A stretch of 64,000 nucleotides of DNA, from positions 744,001-808,000 of the forward strand of contig JAWNZC010000002.1 of NCBI GenBank assembly GCA_035771165.1, given 5' to 3'. Below, one piece after another: positions 22,736 to 33,970 of the stretch (position 1 is the first letter of the stretch; every line of letters starts with the position of its first letter). This DNA is from Paragorgia papillata (Eukaryota; Cnidaria; Anthozoa; Scleralcyonacea; Coralliidae). Under the pieces are notes generated by a model. That model did no database searches. It was given only the letters and a program-made list of their open reading frames with translations, and was not told the DNA's origin. Made by a program: the position numbers and the translations under genes.

Positions 22736-23299
22736 GAAATAGAAGTTGAGAGAATTCGGATGTGAATCCGAGCAGTAGGCGAGGGTTTACATAAGTACTT
22801 TCGAATTCTCCCAACTCACTCGAGTGTTTGCATCAGGTTATATAAACGCAGGGCGTCATTTTCTATTTATACAACCATGTTTGCATAGCCTGATATAAAC
22901 ACGGCAAACTTCAAAGCCCCTATATGTAATTCAGTTATATTTAATTCCTCCCTCCGTAAAAGGTAAAATCAACACCTAACATCTTAGCTGTGATCCGTGG
23001 TCTGAACTGTGTCGTTGGCGGCTGCCTGGAACGCCTTTGATATGCCTCGACACGGCCACGTTGATCTGCGTCCTTCCTAATTCAGCCGCTGGATGGAAGT
23101 TGATGTGTTATATTGAAGGGGATATAATTCTTCATACAGAAATTATAGGGAGTGTTCCTCTTCAAGGAAATTTTAGTCCATTTTAGCCCTATCTTCAGAG
23201 ATATTTGGGGTGGTGCTTAACTCCGTCGGAGATATGGAGGGGGGGAGGTATAGCTCCCCTTAGCCTCCCCGTCTTTGTAATTTACCCGTTCCAGACAAG

Positions 23300-23915
23300 C
23301 CTAGTACCTTATAGCCTGTGTCGCGGCCCTAACACGGTAAGAGTAAGGTCTGTGAACACTCGAGCGATTGCTTGTTCCTGCATAAATGAAATCCCAAGTT
23401 TTGGGGGAAATAATTTATGTCACCTTAAAAAATAATGACGTAGTTTCAGTGGTCACTATACCCACTTTTACATGTTTAAAGCGACAAATATAAGGTAAAT
23501 CGAGGGACAGAGTCCGTAGTTGGTTTGTTGCGTTCGACGAAGGAGAACGCATTCTAATTCAGTCTCGCGTGTTGTCCCGCGTGTTTTTGCATGCCATTCG
23601 ATTTCATGTACAGACCTGTGACGCATATCTCGATTTGGGTTCTCAAGTACTCATGGGATGCGGCCATGTGCTATTGCTTTCTTTTAATTTACTAATAAAA
23701 AATCGAACACACTTCGCTAATCTTTGATTACTACTACTAATATGTGTATACCTATGTTATTTTGGCGGATTTGATCGCGTTGCATGATCATTATTAACAT
23801 ATTTAGCTCTAATATCGTCCTATATTCTTCTCCCAGCAGGAACAAGCAATCGCTCGAGTGTTCACAGACCTATCTCTCACCGAGTTAGGGCTGTGACACT
23901 GCCACAGGCTAATTA
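23300..23915. mobile_element. Inverted-repeat element with about 75-bp arms
   Basis: AGCCTGTGTCGCGGCCCTAA and onward (with GTGAACACTCGAGCGATTGC) at 23313-23381 is mirrored at 23834-23911. The interior has no domain, and the frames are shadows. Confidence 0.75.
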
Positions 23916-24179
23916 GTACCTTTAATATGTGACCTGACTGATGAAAGAGCCACCTAGACAGGAATAGATTAACCTTGCCCACCTGTAATTTATAATGATG
24001 CTGGAAAACCTCCAGGACGTGTGTGAAATACGTTATCAATGTTGACGCGGCCAAACGTGCGCAAAATTCAAGTCACGAACCATTTGAATTTAAATTCTTT
24101 TAACAATTATTTACCATGCAGGGTGAATTTCTTGCACCAAACAAGAATACTATACTACAGCGATCCATAAGAACGTCTG

Positions 24180-24400
24180 CGAAGGAGGCTAAACAAACAC
24201 TCGAAATATAGTATGTGATCTACTAATGTTATATTAATTACACGAACGTAGGAGTCAGTCTAACGTTTCGAGCGAAGGGCCTTTGCTCGAAACGTTAGAC
24301 TCCTACGTTCTCTGTTTCGGCAGTATATCTAACCTTACTATATTTCGATTGTTGTTTCTACACTGCCTACGCAGCACGCTACTTTTATTAAACAAACACT
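24180..24400. repeat. GAAGGGCC/CTCGAAACGTTAGAC repeat, palindromic copy
   Basis: Two arms of the dispersed repeat meet at 24243-24312 (GTTTCGAGCGAAGGG against CTTTGCTCGAAACG), then TTTCGGCAGTATATCTAACC and CACTGCCTACGCAGCACGCT follow. Other copies are near 26437, 28497, 39325, 40845 and 43165. Confidence 0.75.
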
Positions 24401-24539
24401 ATCAGGTACGCTTTTTATTTTGCTTACCTAATAATTTAATTAGCTCCAATCTACCGACCCAAACATTGACCAAGAGTTGCAATGATTCAATCTCGCTTGA
24501 TATATAAGCTTATATACTCAAGGGTAAGTGTTAGATCGT

Positions 24540-24925
24540 TGTGATTAAAACGATGGTCTACAATAGGGTTATCGGGACGCGGGATAACGATTATTTTGAT
24601 AACGAAAAACGAGCTAGATAGACGAGAAAAAATAGACGAGATTCAGGATTTCAAAAAATTAACGGGAAACGAGATCTAGAAATATTTGTTGCTGTCGTGA
24701 TTCGGGAAATAAGGAGAATTGAACAAAGGGATTTGGGATTTCTAAATAATGAAGAGGTTGGTCGCGATTGGATCAGCCAACCAAACTTACCGGGATACGG
24801 GAAAGGTGGCAAATATCGAACGCGATTCGGGATTGAAGAAGCCTATTGGGGACCCTCTACGTTGAAGTCAAGAGTTATTAAAGTTAGAAATTTTACCGTT
24901 TCAAGTCAGGCAACTGTGAGCTTGT
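24540..24925. other. Unrecognised AG-rich stretch
   Basis: Repeated GGGAAACGAG and CGGGATT-like words occur. The forward frame at 24697-25011 has no domain; the Trp-Gly-Pro-Ser-Thr match to the GPCR is probably chance. Confidence 0.35.
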
Positions 24926-24927
24926 CT

Positions 24928-25082
24928 GTCATGAAAACCAGGGGCGCCCACAGAGGTAGTTATAATGTGGACGCACACAGATCTAGGGGCCCTGTTGATG
25001 GTGTCATTTAACCAATGATAGAAAATATTTATTACATAATATAAATATCCGCCTGTGGGCGCCCCTGATGAAAATCATATGA
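24928..25082. mobile_element. Short MITE with CAGGGGCGCCCACAG ends
   Basis: TCATGAAAACCAGGGGCGCC at the left is mirrored by GGGCGCCCCTGATGAAAATC at the right, about 230 bp upstream of the GPCR exon. Confidence 0.7.
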
Positions 25083-25306
25083 AATAGCGAAATAGCGTCA
25101 TCAGTGCATTTCAGCGATATGCAGACGAGACCTGAATGGGTGGGTTAATAGTACAATTAAAAGGTAATAAACCGAGTGTTGAGTGTATTGTATCAATGGT
25201 ATCCTATGAGAATTGTTTTTAAAGTGTCAAATATTATCAATCACCACCTTACATCTGTTCACTTTATCATAAAACGCCTTTTATATTGATTTACATTACG
25301 TTTCAG

Positions 25307-26403
25307 ATTGTCACTCGGTGAAGTGTTTGGCTATGGATTTTTCTACGAATCACTCAAGATATTCGTCTAATTCGATGGTGGAAGACAGCGATGAAGAAGC
25401 ATCTTTGAGCGTTGTTGCAATTACAATTACTGTGGTCATCGTCATGGTTTTCACGCTCTTCGGCAATGGTCTTGTTTTGCTGTCCTTCTATGCCCAACCG
25501 TCACTGCGCAAGGTCAAGTATTTTCCTATCATCAATCTGGCCCTGGCCGACCTTCTTTGCGCAGTCACGGCAATGCCGTTGTACATAGTAAAGAAGAATA
25601 CTGCCATGAATATCAACATCAACGAACGGCTCGTTTGCGATTTGTACCGTTTTATGTACTTCTTTACCGAGTACGCCTCCATTATGAGTCTAATGGCGAT
25701 CAGTATTGAGCGAGTGTTGGTTATCTACAAACCGCTCAAATACAGAAACTTTATTTCGTCTCGTATCATGATCACAGCCTTGATAATATGCTGGATCGAA
25801 GCGCTCCTGGTTTCCTCAATGCCGTTTTATTGGAGACGTAATCAGAATGAAGAGAACTGTACGAATTCTCCGACGGCGAACTGGAGTCTAATGGCAATCA
25901 CGGTCAACGTATTTGCCCCGTTCCTAATCATGCTCTCGTGTCATTGTTATATCTACCTAAAAACCTTGAAAGAGTTCGACAGCAGCAACCAAACATTAAC
26001 TCAAAACTACGTTGCTAGAGAGATTATCCCAGCAGAAAACTGGAAGATGGAACGAAAAGCGACCATTTCTTTTAGCGTTGTCGTTGGTGTTTTTGTTTTC
26101 TGTTGGGGACCCTCTACGCTGTACTACTTTCTTAGAAATCTCTGTCCAGAATGTTTCACTCGTTCGTTTAGTTATTTCAAATCCGTCTTCAGTGCGACGG
26201 TGAAAATTCTGACGTTCTGTAACTCGTTTATGAACCCTGTTGTGTATTTTTGGCTCAATGTTGAATTTCGAAATGCGTTTACAAGGCTTCTGAGGCGCGA
26301 ATGGACGAGCAGGTCTCGGTCCGGAACAGCAAACTCACTGAATGCGTTTCTGGGAAATATTACACAGCTGCACTTATCCGAACGTCGACACAGTATAAAC
26401 TAA
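25307..26403 (+). CDS. Class A (rhodopsin-like) GPCR, paralogue 1
   Basis: The single coding exon starts at the ATG at 25333 (G at -3, G at +4), giving 356 residues; in-frame codons upstream contain no ATG. TTTCAG at 25301-25306 looks like a 3' splice site in the 5' UTR. Seven hydrophobic segments carry the class A marks: GNGLVLLSF in TM1, LALADLL in TM2, a cysteine (VCDLYRF) before TM3, ISIERV in place of DRY, a partner cysteine in loop 2 (EENCTN), a TM5 Pro (FAPFLI), CWGP in TM6 and NSFMNPVVY in TM7. An NHS sequon is in the N-terminus. Loop 3 holds CPECF. The residue at 3.32 is Tyr, not the amine-binding Asp, and the opsin lysine position is Phe. Ligand unknown; the TM6-TM7 region recalls adenosine receptors. 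Paralogue at 48201. The AATAAA at 26445 lies in a dispersed repeat. Confidence 0.93.
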
Positions 26404-26436
26404 CATTTGGTGATACAAACTGAACACCTGAACTGC

Positions 26437-26520
26437 ATTAGTGAAATAAAAGTAACGTGCTGCGTAGGCAGTGTTGAAACAACAATCTAACCTTACTATA
26501 TTTAAACTGCATTATTGTTT
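26437..26520 (-). repeat. Fragment of the TCGAAACGTTAGAC repeat at the GPCR 3' end
   Basis: AGTAACGTGCTGCGTAGGCA and CAACAATCTAACCTTACTAT match the tail of the dispersed repeat in reverse orientation. It contributes AATAAA at 26445-26450, the nearest polyadenylation hexamer to the GPCR stop. Confidence 0.65.
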
Positions 26521-26569
26521 CAGTAACTTTTACGCAACGTTACTATACGTTGTAAAACCATGACTGGGT

Positions 26570-26725
26570 GGAGAATAATAAGGTGTTACTCCGAGTGGCG
26601 AACCATACCGGACAAGTAGACGGAAAACTCTACTTGGCCCGGCTGGGATTTGAACCCGCTGCTCTACCAACTAAGCTACATACAGCCTACAGGTCAAGTT
26701 GGGAGCTAAAGGTCGAATGATAGTA
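26570..26725 (-). mobile_element. tRNA-derived SINE fragment, minus strand
   Basis: On the minus strand: GTAGCTTAGTTGGTAGAGCA (A box) then GGGTTCAAATCCC (B box), followed by CTACTTGTCCGGTATGG. The anticodon arm is missing between the boxes, so it is not a tRNA gene. Confidence 0.65.
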
Positions 26726-27009
26726 CTAGCTTAGGCTATTTGTAAAATAATGTTTTCACCACTCGAAGATAAAATCCATATCTCCGTACCACCGTGTGAT
26801 ATCTTATATATGCTTTTGGAAGTCTGCGGTATCATAGCAAGGTATATGATGCTTGATTTAGGACTTAATTAGGAGCACTGATTCTCTCGTATTCTCGTTC
26901 TTCAGAAACTTGAGTTTTTTGGCGCATGCAGGCGGCATATAAGCAAAACATGTTAAGAATGTCGAATTTGATATATAGCTGTTGCAGTAATCCGCGTATG
27001 CGTACGGAT

Positions 27010-27500
27010 TCAGGGTTCAAAATAAATATTTTGGATTTAGATATTTTTGTAGGCTGTCTTGCATATGTACATTTATGGTACCGGCTATTTTGATATACAG
27101 GCTATTTGCCTGCTATGTGAGTCCATCAGAGGCCCACCCAGGAATTGTTTTAGTTAATAAGCTCGTATTCCAAAAATAATCTCATTTACTGTAGACGTCG
27201 CGCTAGGCTTTGAGACGTTACACTATATTGGAAGTTACACTACGTTTTAAGACGTTACGCTACGTTATAACACGTTATTAAAGCTATGTTATACAACATC
27301 ACGCTGTGTTGTAAGACGTTAATAAGCTATGTTTAAAGACGTTACATTACGCTACGTTATAAGACGTCACACTTTGTTGTGAGACGTTTTCTACGTTCTA
27401 TAACATTACCCCACGTTGTAAAACGTATACACTAGCCGGCTAGCCGGCTAGCGGCGTGAAAATGCCGGCTATAGCCGGCAGCCGGCCGCTATTTTGAACC
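27010..27500. mobile_element. Inverted-repeat element with CAGGGTTCAAAATA ends and an inner minisatellite
   Basis: CAGGGTTCAAAATA at the left is mirrored by ATTTTGAACCCTG at the right. Inside, 27195-27430 is a degenerate run of ACGTTACACTACGTTATAAG-like units, then GC-rich GCCGGCTAGCCGGC palindromes. Confidence 0.65.
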
Positions 27501-28496
27501 CTGGGATTTTATTGCACAGTATTCTTTAATGCGCCAATTGAGTCAGCTAGAAAGCATTTAAGAAAACGAAGGGAGGTCATGCAGTGGACGGATGAATATG
27601 GTTCACTTCCACAGCTGTTGGCTTGATCTAGGACAGTTGCATACGTTGGAAGTTAAGCAACATTGCCATAGAAAGTATAATGTAAGTGGAGTGTACTTTG
27701 TACATATTTTAAAAATCATTTGAGCGTTTTTTGGTCAGTTAACTGGCATGATGACTATCTCTGTCCAGGGCATATTTTCCAGATGTGGATATATAAAATT
27801 ACCCTGGCCTTATCCAGAATAAGGTACTATAAGTATAGATATATTCTGTATATATGGTCAGGAATGAGTGAAGAGATTGTTTATAACCTGTCCTTGACCT
27901 GGGTTTCTCCAGAGTCAGTTGAAGTGGATTAAAGCATCTATATATATAGCGTTAGCCAACGTATAAAATACTAAATACTTACATGCGCAGACAGGAAACA
28001 GACAATTAGAGATAGTTAAGGGTTTTATTCAGAGGTAAATAGAATCGTCTGTTATTAACCAGAATGAAATACTGAATATCCTTATATGTGGACAAGAGAG
28101 AGTTTAAAGATAGTTTATAACTCGTTTTTGTCCAAGGCATTTCACAGATGTGAATAAAATTCTGTCCGTTTATCCGGACAGGAAAGAATTGAAAGTTGAG
28201 TTTAAACGTGACATGACACTAGTTTTGCCTACAAAGAATCTGTTACTGACAAGCATCGATCGAATCAGCTGGAAAAGATTGAGAGTCTTTTTACATAATT
28301 CATATCATGCTAAGACTGAAATTTCAGTTGTTTTTGCTGTGACAAGCTGTCGTAAGTGGTTAAACCGAGAAAACTCTGAGCTTCAGACAGGACTCGAACC
28401 CCCTAACCATTGAACCACTAGAACTGAAGACTCGGCCTGTCATCTGAGTTCTAAGTGGCTAGCTGAAAACACTATACTATGATAAATAGATTCACG
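27501..28496. other. Non-coding with hairpin-family and SINE fragments
   Basis: At 28020-28195 are diverged hairpin-family pieces (TTATCCGGACAGGAAAGAAT). At 28375-28425 the minus strand has GGGGTTCGAGTCCTG, a SINE B-box remnant. No gene supported. Confidence 0.45.
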
Positions 28497-28612
28497 TTTC
28501 TCTCTGACGAAGGGCCTTCGCCCGAAACGTTTATAGACTCCTACGTTCTCTGTTTCGGCAGTATATCAAACCTTACTATATTTCGATTGTTGTTTCAACA
28601 CTGCCTATTATT
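28497..28612 (+). repeat. GAAGGGCCTTCG/CGAAACGTT repeat, near-complete copy
   Basis: TCTCTCTGACGAAGGGCCTT, then CGCCCGAAACGTTTATAGAC, TTTCGGCAGTATATC and the tail TTTCGATTGTTGTTTCAACA. It carries a CTGACGA and GAAAC pair reminiscent of hammerhead cores. Confidence 0.75.
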
Positions 28613-29602
28613 ATACTATGATAAAGATTAATTGTTTCCATGTAATCGCAAGATGGAGATTGCAAATTTCCATTCGTGCCATCATACATGCGATTATGGG
28701 AACACACCAGGTGCATGTTGTAGCAACGCCTCCCACGTTGAGATAAGTGCGTGGTTGTTTTGGAACTAAAGTCGTGGAAATATTACACACAAGACATTCA
28801 CACGATGATCAGTATACCTTTCCGATCTCCGGATATGTGAACATCCTTTTTGATAATGATCATTTTGACATCTTATATCGTATGACGTTAATTGACAGCG
28901 TATTGAAAAAGAAATGGCGGTTGTTACGTCTCACCACAATGCTTTGCGATCTTAAATCAGCAGCTAACATTGTTTATCCGCGTGGGTCTGGGTACGAGAA
29001 TATTGTTTATCACGCTGTTAAAGGCACAACGAGACAAAAATTATATTTGTGTGCAAAGGATTGAAATTATGGAATAATATTCTTAAAACGTTAAAATAGT
29101 AAGTCATAAGTACATTTTCTTACGGACTGTTTCGTCCAAGTTTTGACGTGTGTGATATCATAATTTTAATCATGTGAACTTGAATTTGTCCACGAAAAGT
29201 TTTAAGTTTGCGTCATGGTGACACTGTGCCTTTAAGTTTTCAACACTCCCCCCCCCCCCCCCCCCCCAAATATATATACACCTGTCCTAGCTACCCTCAT
29301 GTATACGATCTCTAGATTAGCTCAAAAAATCAATGTCACTTGCAGCATATATAAACCATGACCTTGAAAATATTTGAAAGGACATAGCTGAAAGGTGTGG
29401 TTCTTGCAAACTCTCTCTTCTAATTAATTAATTACTGTTGATGTAGTGGTATTCACTAGTTGAACGGTTGGCGTGAGTTATAGTGACAACACTAAACGAT
29501 GACGTGCTCGAGTCATCTGTCATGTCATGTCTTGTTGTCCACACTGCACGCAATCGCAATGAATAGAACAAGCTGTTGAGAGCTGGTGATACATCATACG
29601 AC
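28613..29602. other. Non-coding, no recognised gene
   Basis: A forward frame at 28747-29064 (about 105 residues) has no recognised domain and no ATG in a good context; it may be a decayed element. A long C run sits at 29252-29268. Confidence 0.4.
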
Positions 29603-29730
29603 TGTGGTAGTTCAATTAGTTAGAGCATCTCACCGGCGATCAGAAGGTTGTGGGTTCGAGTCACGCTTGGGAACTCAGAAAATGTTCTGAGTAAAATGGC
29701 TCGAAGAACATTTACACTCAATTCTCATAT
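29603..29730 (+). mobile_element. tRNA-derived SINE, plus strand
   Basis: A box TAGTTCAATTAGTTAGAGCA and B box GGGTTCGAGTC about 25 bp further, then a hairpin (CTCAGAAAATGTTCTGAG). The same head-plus-hairpin arrangement is seen at 61970-62065. Confidence 0.7.
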
Positions 29731-30187
29731 CCAAGCTAGTCATCTGTCTCTTCTTTTAAAAAAATGAGGTGATATCTCTTCCTCAGTTTCAATGTACAAA
29801 CTAACAAACTTCGAGGCATTATAAACGGGGTTTTCGAGTGTATTGTGTAGCATCTCAATTAAACGAATTAGTAGTTTAAGAAGATAAGTTTAGGAATCAG
29901 TTGTTGAAATTTAATGCTATAATTAAAATCACGTACACATTCACTAACAATGCCTCGGACCTCGGTAATCAACTAACAATTAACCTTTGTATGTTCATCA
30001 TGAATTGTTAATCATTTTGAGAATCTATCATCCATGCAGCATGCTATGTTTCTTTTTTAAGCAGTTCAAATTGGCGTAAACTTGATTGCTGTGACACCAA
30101 CAGGAATCAAGATGTCACATTTGCAATCCCTTTCAATGTGGCTTTAATTTTGACCATCCGCACATCTGTGCAGGTTTCTAGTATCTC
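29731..30187. other. Non-coding stretch
   Basis: AT-rich sequence without a supported gene or a clear repeat. Confidence 0.4.
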
Positions 30188-30431
30188 TTAGGGGCTGTTT
30201 ACATGAGCCGGGCTAGCCCGGTTAGCTGGCCTCACGCGATTGATTAGGATCTCACTGTGCATTTGAAACTCGCGTAAACTAAATGTACAAAGAAGAATTG
30301 GTTTAGTTTAGATATAAACGAACCCTAACGTTGATTAAAATCTCTTTTTGTGGCCGAGGAAAGAATTTCGTGACACGAGTCAGCCCCGTTAGCCCGGCTA
30401 GCCTAGCCCGGCTCATGTAAACAGCCCCTAA
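30188..30431. mobile_element. MITE with TTAGGGGCTGTTTACATGAG ends, copy 1
   Basis: TTAGGGGCTGTTTACATGAG is mirrored exactly at the right end; GCCGGGCTAGCCCGG follows on the left and its relatives on the right. A second full copy, in opposite orientation, is at 38242-38479 and a fragment is at 14708-14810. Confidence 0.9.
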
Positions 30432-31255
30432 GTCTTTTATGTTTTTATATAATATAAAACCGTTATTATGAAATTTTGTGCAATCAGGCGCGTGCTGGCT
30501 TGTTGCTCACATGGGGCAAGCGAAATTTTTCTGCCGAGTAAGTGAAAAGCCAAGCTGTACATGTTAAAGTGAAAATTTGCCAACTGTTTCTGAAAATCTG
30601 CTGACTATTTCCAAAAATCTGCCGACTATTTCAAAAAATCTGCCGACTCAGGTGTGGTATGCCGCCACACATGCCACACATCAAACCACAGTAACACGCG
30701 GCTGTGCGCAATTTTAATTTAGGACAATTTTGTTTTTGTAAGAATTACTAAAAAATAGGATGACGTAGTCTTTTTGATGCCACAGGCTTCAGTGCGGCTT
30801 CATCGCACTTCAATCCTTTCTTGCATGTCGGTGGTCTTGAAGAAGTTAACCATCTGAATCCCTTTTAATATATAAATATACAACAGCTGTCAGGGCGCTT
30901 GTTATTAACTATAGCCAACTAAATTCCTTGCGGTGAAATTATGGAATGCACAAAGCTCCTAACATGAATAAACGTAAATACATGGAACCACACCTATCTT
31001 TTTCTTATTTAAACCTATATACTATAACTGAGAGTCATTTTTGTTTGTTATGCTGTAAGTATGTAAAAAATGTCCAAGTTAAATTTATTTCAGATACCAG
31101 ACATAGAATCTCTGTTGTAGGTCTTGTATATATGCTTTCAAAAATCCAACATCTCGTCAGACTCGTCCGTCCGGCGGTCGTGTTGAAACCATTTACACAA
31201 TAAAGAAATATACCATCATTAATGATCAGTTTTCACAACATATAAGAGAATGTGA
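30432..31255. other. Non-coding stretch
   Basis: It has a short tandem of AATCTGCCGACTATTTC-like units at 30595-30650. The frame at 30946-31203 has no domain. Confidence 0.4.
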
Positions 31256-31500
31256 AAACCCAATCTCCCGCTGGGTAAGGGGAACGTGGGCTCTGGGAAC
31301 GAGATTGGGATTATCCCAGAGGCTCTCGTTTCCTGGGTGGGGAACGTGGGCTCTGGGAATGGGATTCTTGTTATCCGGAAGAAGAGTTATATAGAGTTCA
31401 CTGTGTTCATCAACCAATGAAATATCGATGTGAAACGGATTATCCCAGAGTCTCTCGTTTCCTGGGTGGGGAACGTGGGCTCTGGGAACGAGATTGGTGA
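31256..31500. mobile_element. MITE with CTCGTTCCCAGAG-type ends, copy 1
   Basis: CTCTGGGAACGAGAT, GGATTATCCCAGAGTCTCTC and CATCAACCAATGAAATATCG match 33565-33768. The left part is partly duplicated (31283-31365). Confidence 0.75.
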
Positions 31501-31649
31501 AAACCTGGAGTGCTGCGAAGGATGTTTTAGATGGAACAAAGTAAAAAGATATACAGTACTTAATTGTGTCAATACCTAGCTAGAAACGGTTGTGTTAATA
31601 AAGTTTATGTATGTATGTTATGTATCTGATCAGCTATTTCGGACTATAA

Positions 31650-31865
31650 GATACGCTTTCAAGTTTCAACATTTCATGCAACATCGTTCAACATTGTTGA
31701 ACGCATGTTGAACGAAAATTTGAACATGTTCAAATTTCGTTCAACATCATTCAACATCGTTCAACAGGGGTGGCCAAACGCTTTCAACATGTTGAATCAC
31801 GGTTGAATTCAACAATGTTGAACGATGTTGAATGAAATGTTGAAAGCGTTTGGCCAAGGCCTTAA
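31650..31865. mobile_element. Palindromic element rich in TTCAACAT
   Basis: AACATTTCATGCAACATCGT and CGATGTTGAATGAAATGTTG mirror each other. TTCAACATGTTGAA words fill the centre. Confidence 0.7.
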
Positions 31866-33564
31866 ATTAGTAGACATTCTTCAAGCTTAAATAAATAGAA
31901 TAAAATACTAAAGACCGATTCAGTTTCCGAGTATTTAACTCTTTCCTGTCCGCATGCTTTTGAGGGGCGCCGTCTGATCTTTGGTCTGATATAAGAGTCG
32001 CTTTCTATTAGAACTAGTTAGAACACCGGAAATATTTTTTCTGTCAAGATTGTATGGGGGTGTATCTTAAAAAAAAAGGCTCGGTCGTCAACGTCAAGAG
32101 GAACCATCCCTTTGAAATCACAGCTCTTCCTGGAAAGGATGCATGGTTCCACTTGTGGATGAGTGAGTTATGTGTGTCTACAGACTATCTCACTAGTATA
32201 GTCCTTCTCGTCACCTCATCCCTAGAGTATAGTATAGTTGGTATACAGAATATATCAGTATTATATCATGCCATTCCCTATCTGTGATATACGATACTGA
32301 ATTATTCCAAAAGTTCTAGAGCATTAATACGTTGATAGAAGTACTTGACCTTCTAGGAAATCACGCGTATAATTATATTCAAGATTGAGATCTTTTTTAT
32401 CGAGAACTTTATAACAAATATTTTCCGTCTTTCGGTATATGTTCTCTTCCTGGTTAGAGTGTAAACAGACGTCAAAGTGTATACAAACACCCTCGCTGAA
32501 TTTACTTGGATTCCTTTTCTTCGTAGGTTGGCTAAGTTTCTGTGAGTTTGAGTGCCAAAATCTAGGAGCACGTAACGCGACTCTGACGAATTAAAGTCAC
32601 CCTGAGAAATTGGATTCAACGAATCTATAACACGGAGAGAAGGTAAAGTTATACCAACGAGATCTAGATCTTATGCAATAGTTTAATTCTAATGACCCAA
32701 GTATACCTATATATATATATACAGCGAGGAACTAATATAGTTTAAGTATATCTGAATAGAAACATGTACAGTTTCACTTTCACTTTCAATTTCAGTCTGA
32801 ATGTTGTCGAATGAAATTAAGTGAAAGTTCGTTGTCTTATATTAAACCACTGGTACACATCGTTAGTTATACTATGGAATGCCATGCGAGCTCGTATGAA
32901 TAACATTATTGCTGGTCATTAATAATTTGAACAATGTTGTTAGTTGTTACAATATTGCTCAGTCATTAATTATTCTGTAAATGAGTTATTAACGAGTTGG
33001 ACTATAGGAATGTCAACAATATAGCGAACATGGCTGTTTTGTCGATGCACTAACATTGACTTGTTTTGCAACAACCATGAACATTGAACAATCTTGCTAA
33101 CTATATAGTGCTTCAATACTTCCTCATATATTGCTGAAAGAAGGTTGAACAATATATTATTCATTACTAGAGCAACTAGTCTACAATGTTTGTTTCTCAT
33201 CAGTATACTTTTGCATGCATGATATAGCAACGCTGTTCAGCACAGCTTCTTTTAGGCCAGCTCACTCTGGGTGCAAGATTGCTTTCACGCAACAACACAT
33301 ATAAGATATTTAACGTATTGCTAAGAGAACGGAGATGGATATGCTAGCTCGGACATGATAATTGAGTCTAAATGTTCTCCGAGTTATTCTATTCAGCAAA
33401 TCCCAATATTTCTGAGTTCGCAAGCGGGACTCGAAGTCAAACCTTTTCTGACTAAAATAGCTTATTGAACATTTACGCTTAATATTTTACATATATGGTG
33501 GTTAGCGCATTATATCCTTGAGAATGACTGTATCAACACAAGGAGGGTCAAGTGTTGTGGTCGG
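31866..33564. other. Non-coding, no recognised gene
   Basis: A hairpin-family remnant (AATAAAATACTAAAGACCGA) is at 31898. The frame 32054-32287 has a GTGAGT at 32163 but no domain. The minus frame 32353-32619 is also unrecognised. TA runs occur at 32709-32720. Confidence 0.4.
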
Positions 33565-33768
33565 ATCCCAATCTCGTTCCCAGAGTCCACGTTCCCACCT
33601 AGGAAACGAGAGACTCTGGGATAATCCGATCACGCCATCACAGGATTCTTGTGATCCGGAAGAAGAGTAATCATGTTCATCAGCCAATGAAATATCGATG
33701 TGAAACGGATTATCCCAGAGTCTCTCGTTTCCCGGGTGGGGAACGTGGGCTCTGGGAACGAGATAGGT
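33565..33768. mobile_element. MITE with ATCTCGTTCCCAGAG ends, copy 2
   Basis: AATCTCGTTCCCAGAGTCCA is mirrored by GGGCTCTGGGAACGAGAT. The arms continue through GTTTCC/GGAAAC and CTCTGGGATAATCCG. Confidence 0.85.
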
Positions 33769-33775
33769 CGGGTCC

Positions 33776-33970
33776 GTGAGAGGTGGAACTTTTTCCCCGG
33801 AGGGTTGTGGTTAGGTTTAGGTCCAACGGGGGGTTGTGGTTAGGTTTAGGGTCATGTTTAGAGGTGGGGGTTGGGTTGGGGGTTTGGAATTATTTCTTTA
33901 AAATTGATGATTATTGTTAATTCTAGGACATTTCACAATTAACGATAATCATCATTTCGAGATGAGATGC
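33776..33970 (+). repeat. GGTTAGGTTTAGGG module, copy 1
   Basis: Telomere-like GGTTGTGGTTAGGTTTAGG words, a G-rich GGGGGTTGGGTTGGGGG, then GATGATTATTGTTAATT mirrored by ATTAACGATAATCATC. A second copy follows the 29-bp array at 42630-42850. Confidence 0.8.

Noticed and set aside
24843..24866. Sequence matching the GPCR's Trp-Gly-Pro-Ser-Thr codons, as a pseudogene
   Set aside because: Only about 19 of 20 bases match, with no flanking similarity; a match this short can occur by chance in 64 kb.
25333..26403. GPCR paralogue 1 as an opsin
   Set aside because: The position of the retinal-binding lysine, seven residues before the NP proline, is Phe.
28747..29064. 105-residue frame as a gene
   Set aside because: No recognised domain, no well-placed ATG and no splice partners.
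32054..32287. Possible first exon with a GTGAGT donor at 32163
   Set aside because: The protein is not recognised and no following exon was found; a GTGAGT alone is weak evidence.
33776..33860. True telomeric or subtelomeric repeats
   Set aside because: GGTTAGGTTTAGGG words are few, irregular and part of a dispersed module.
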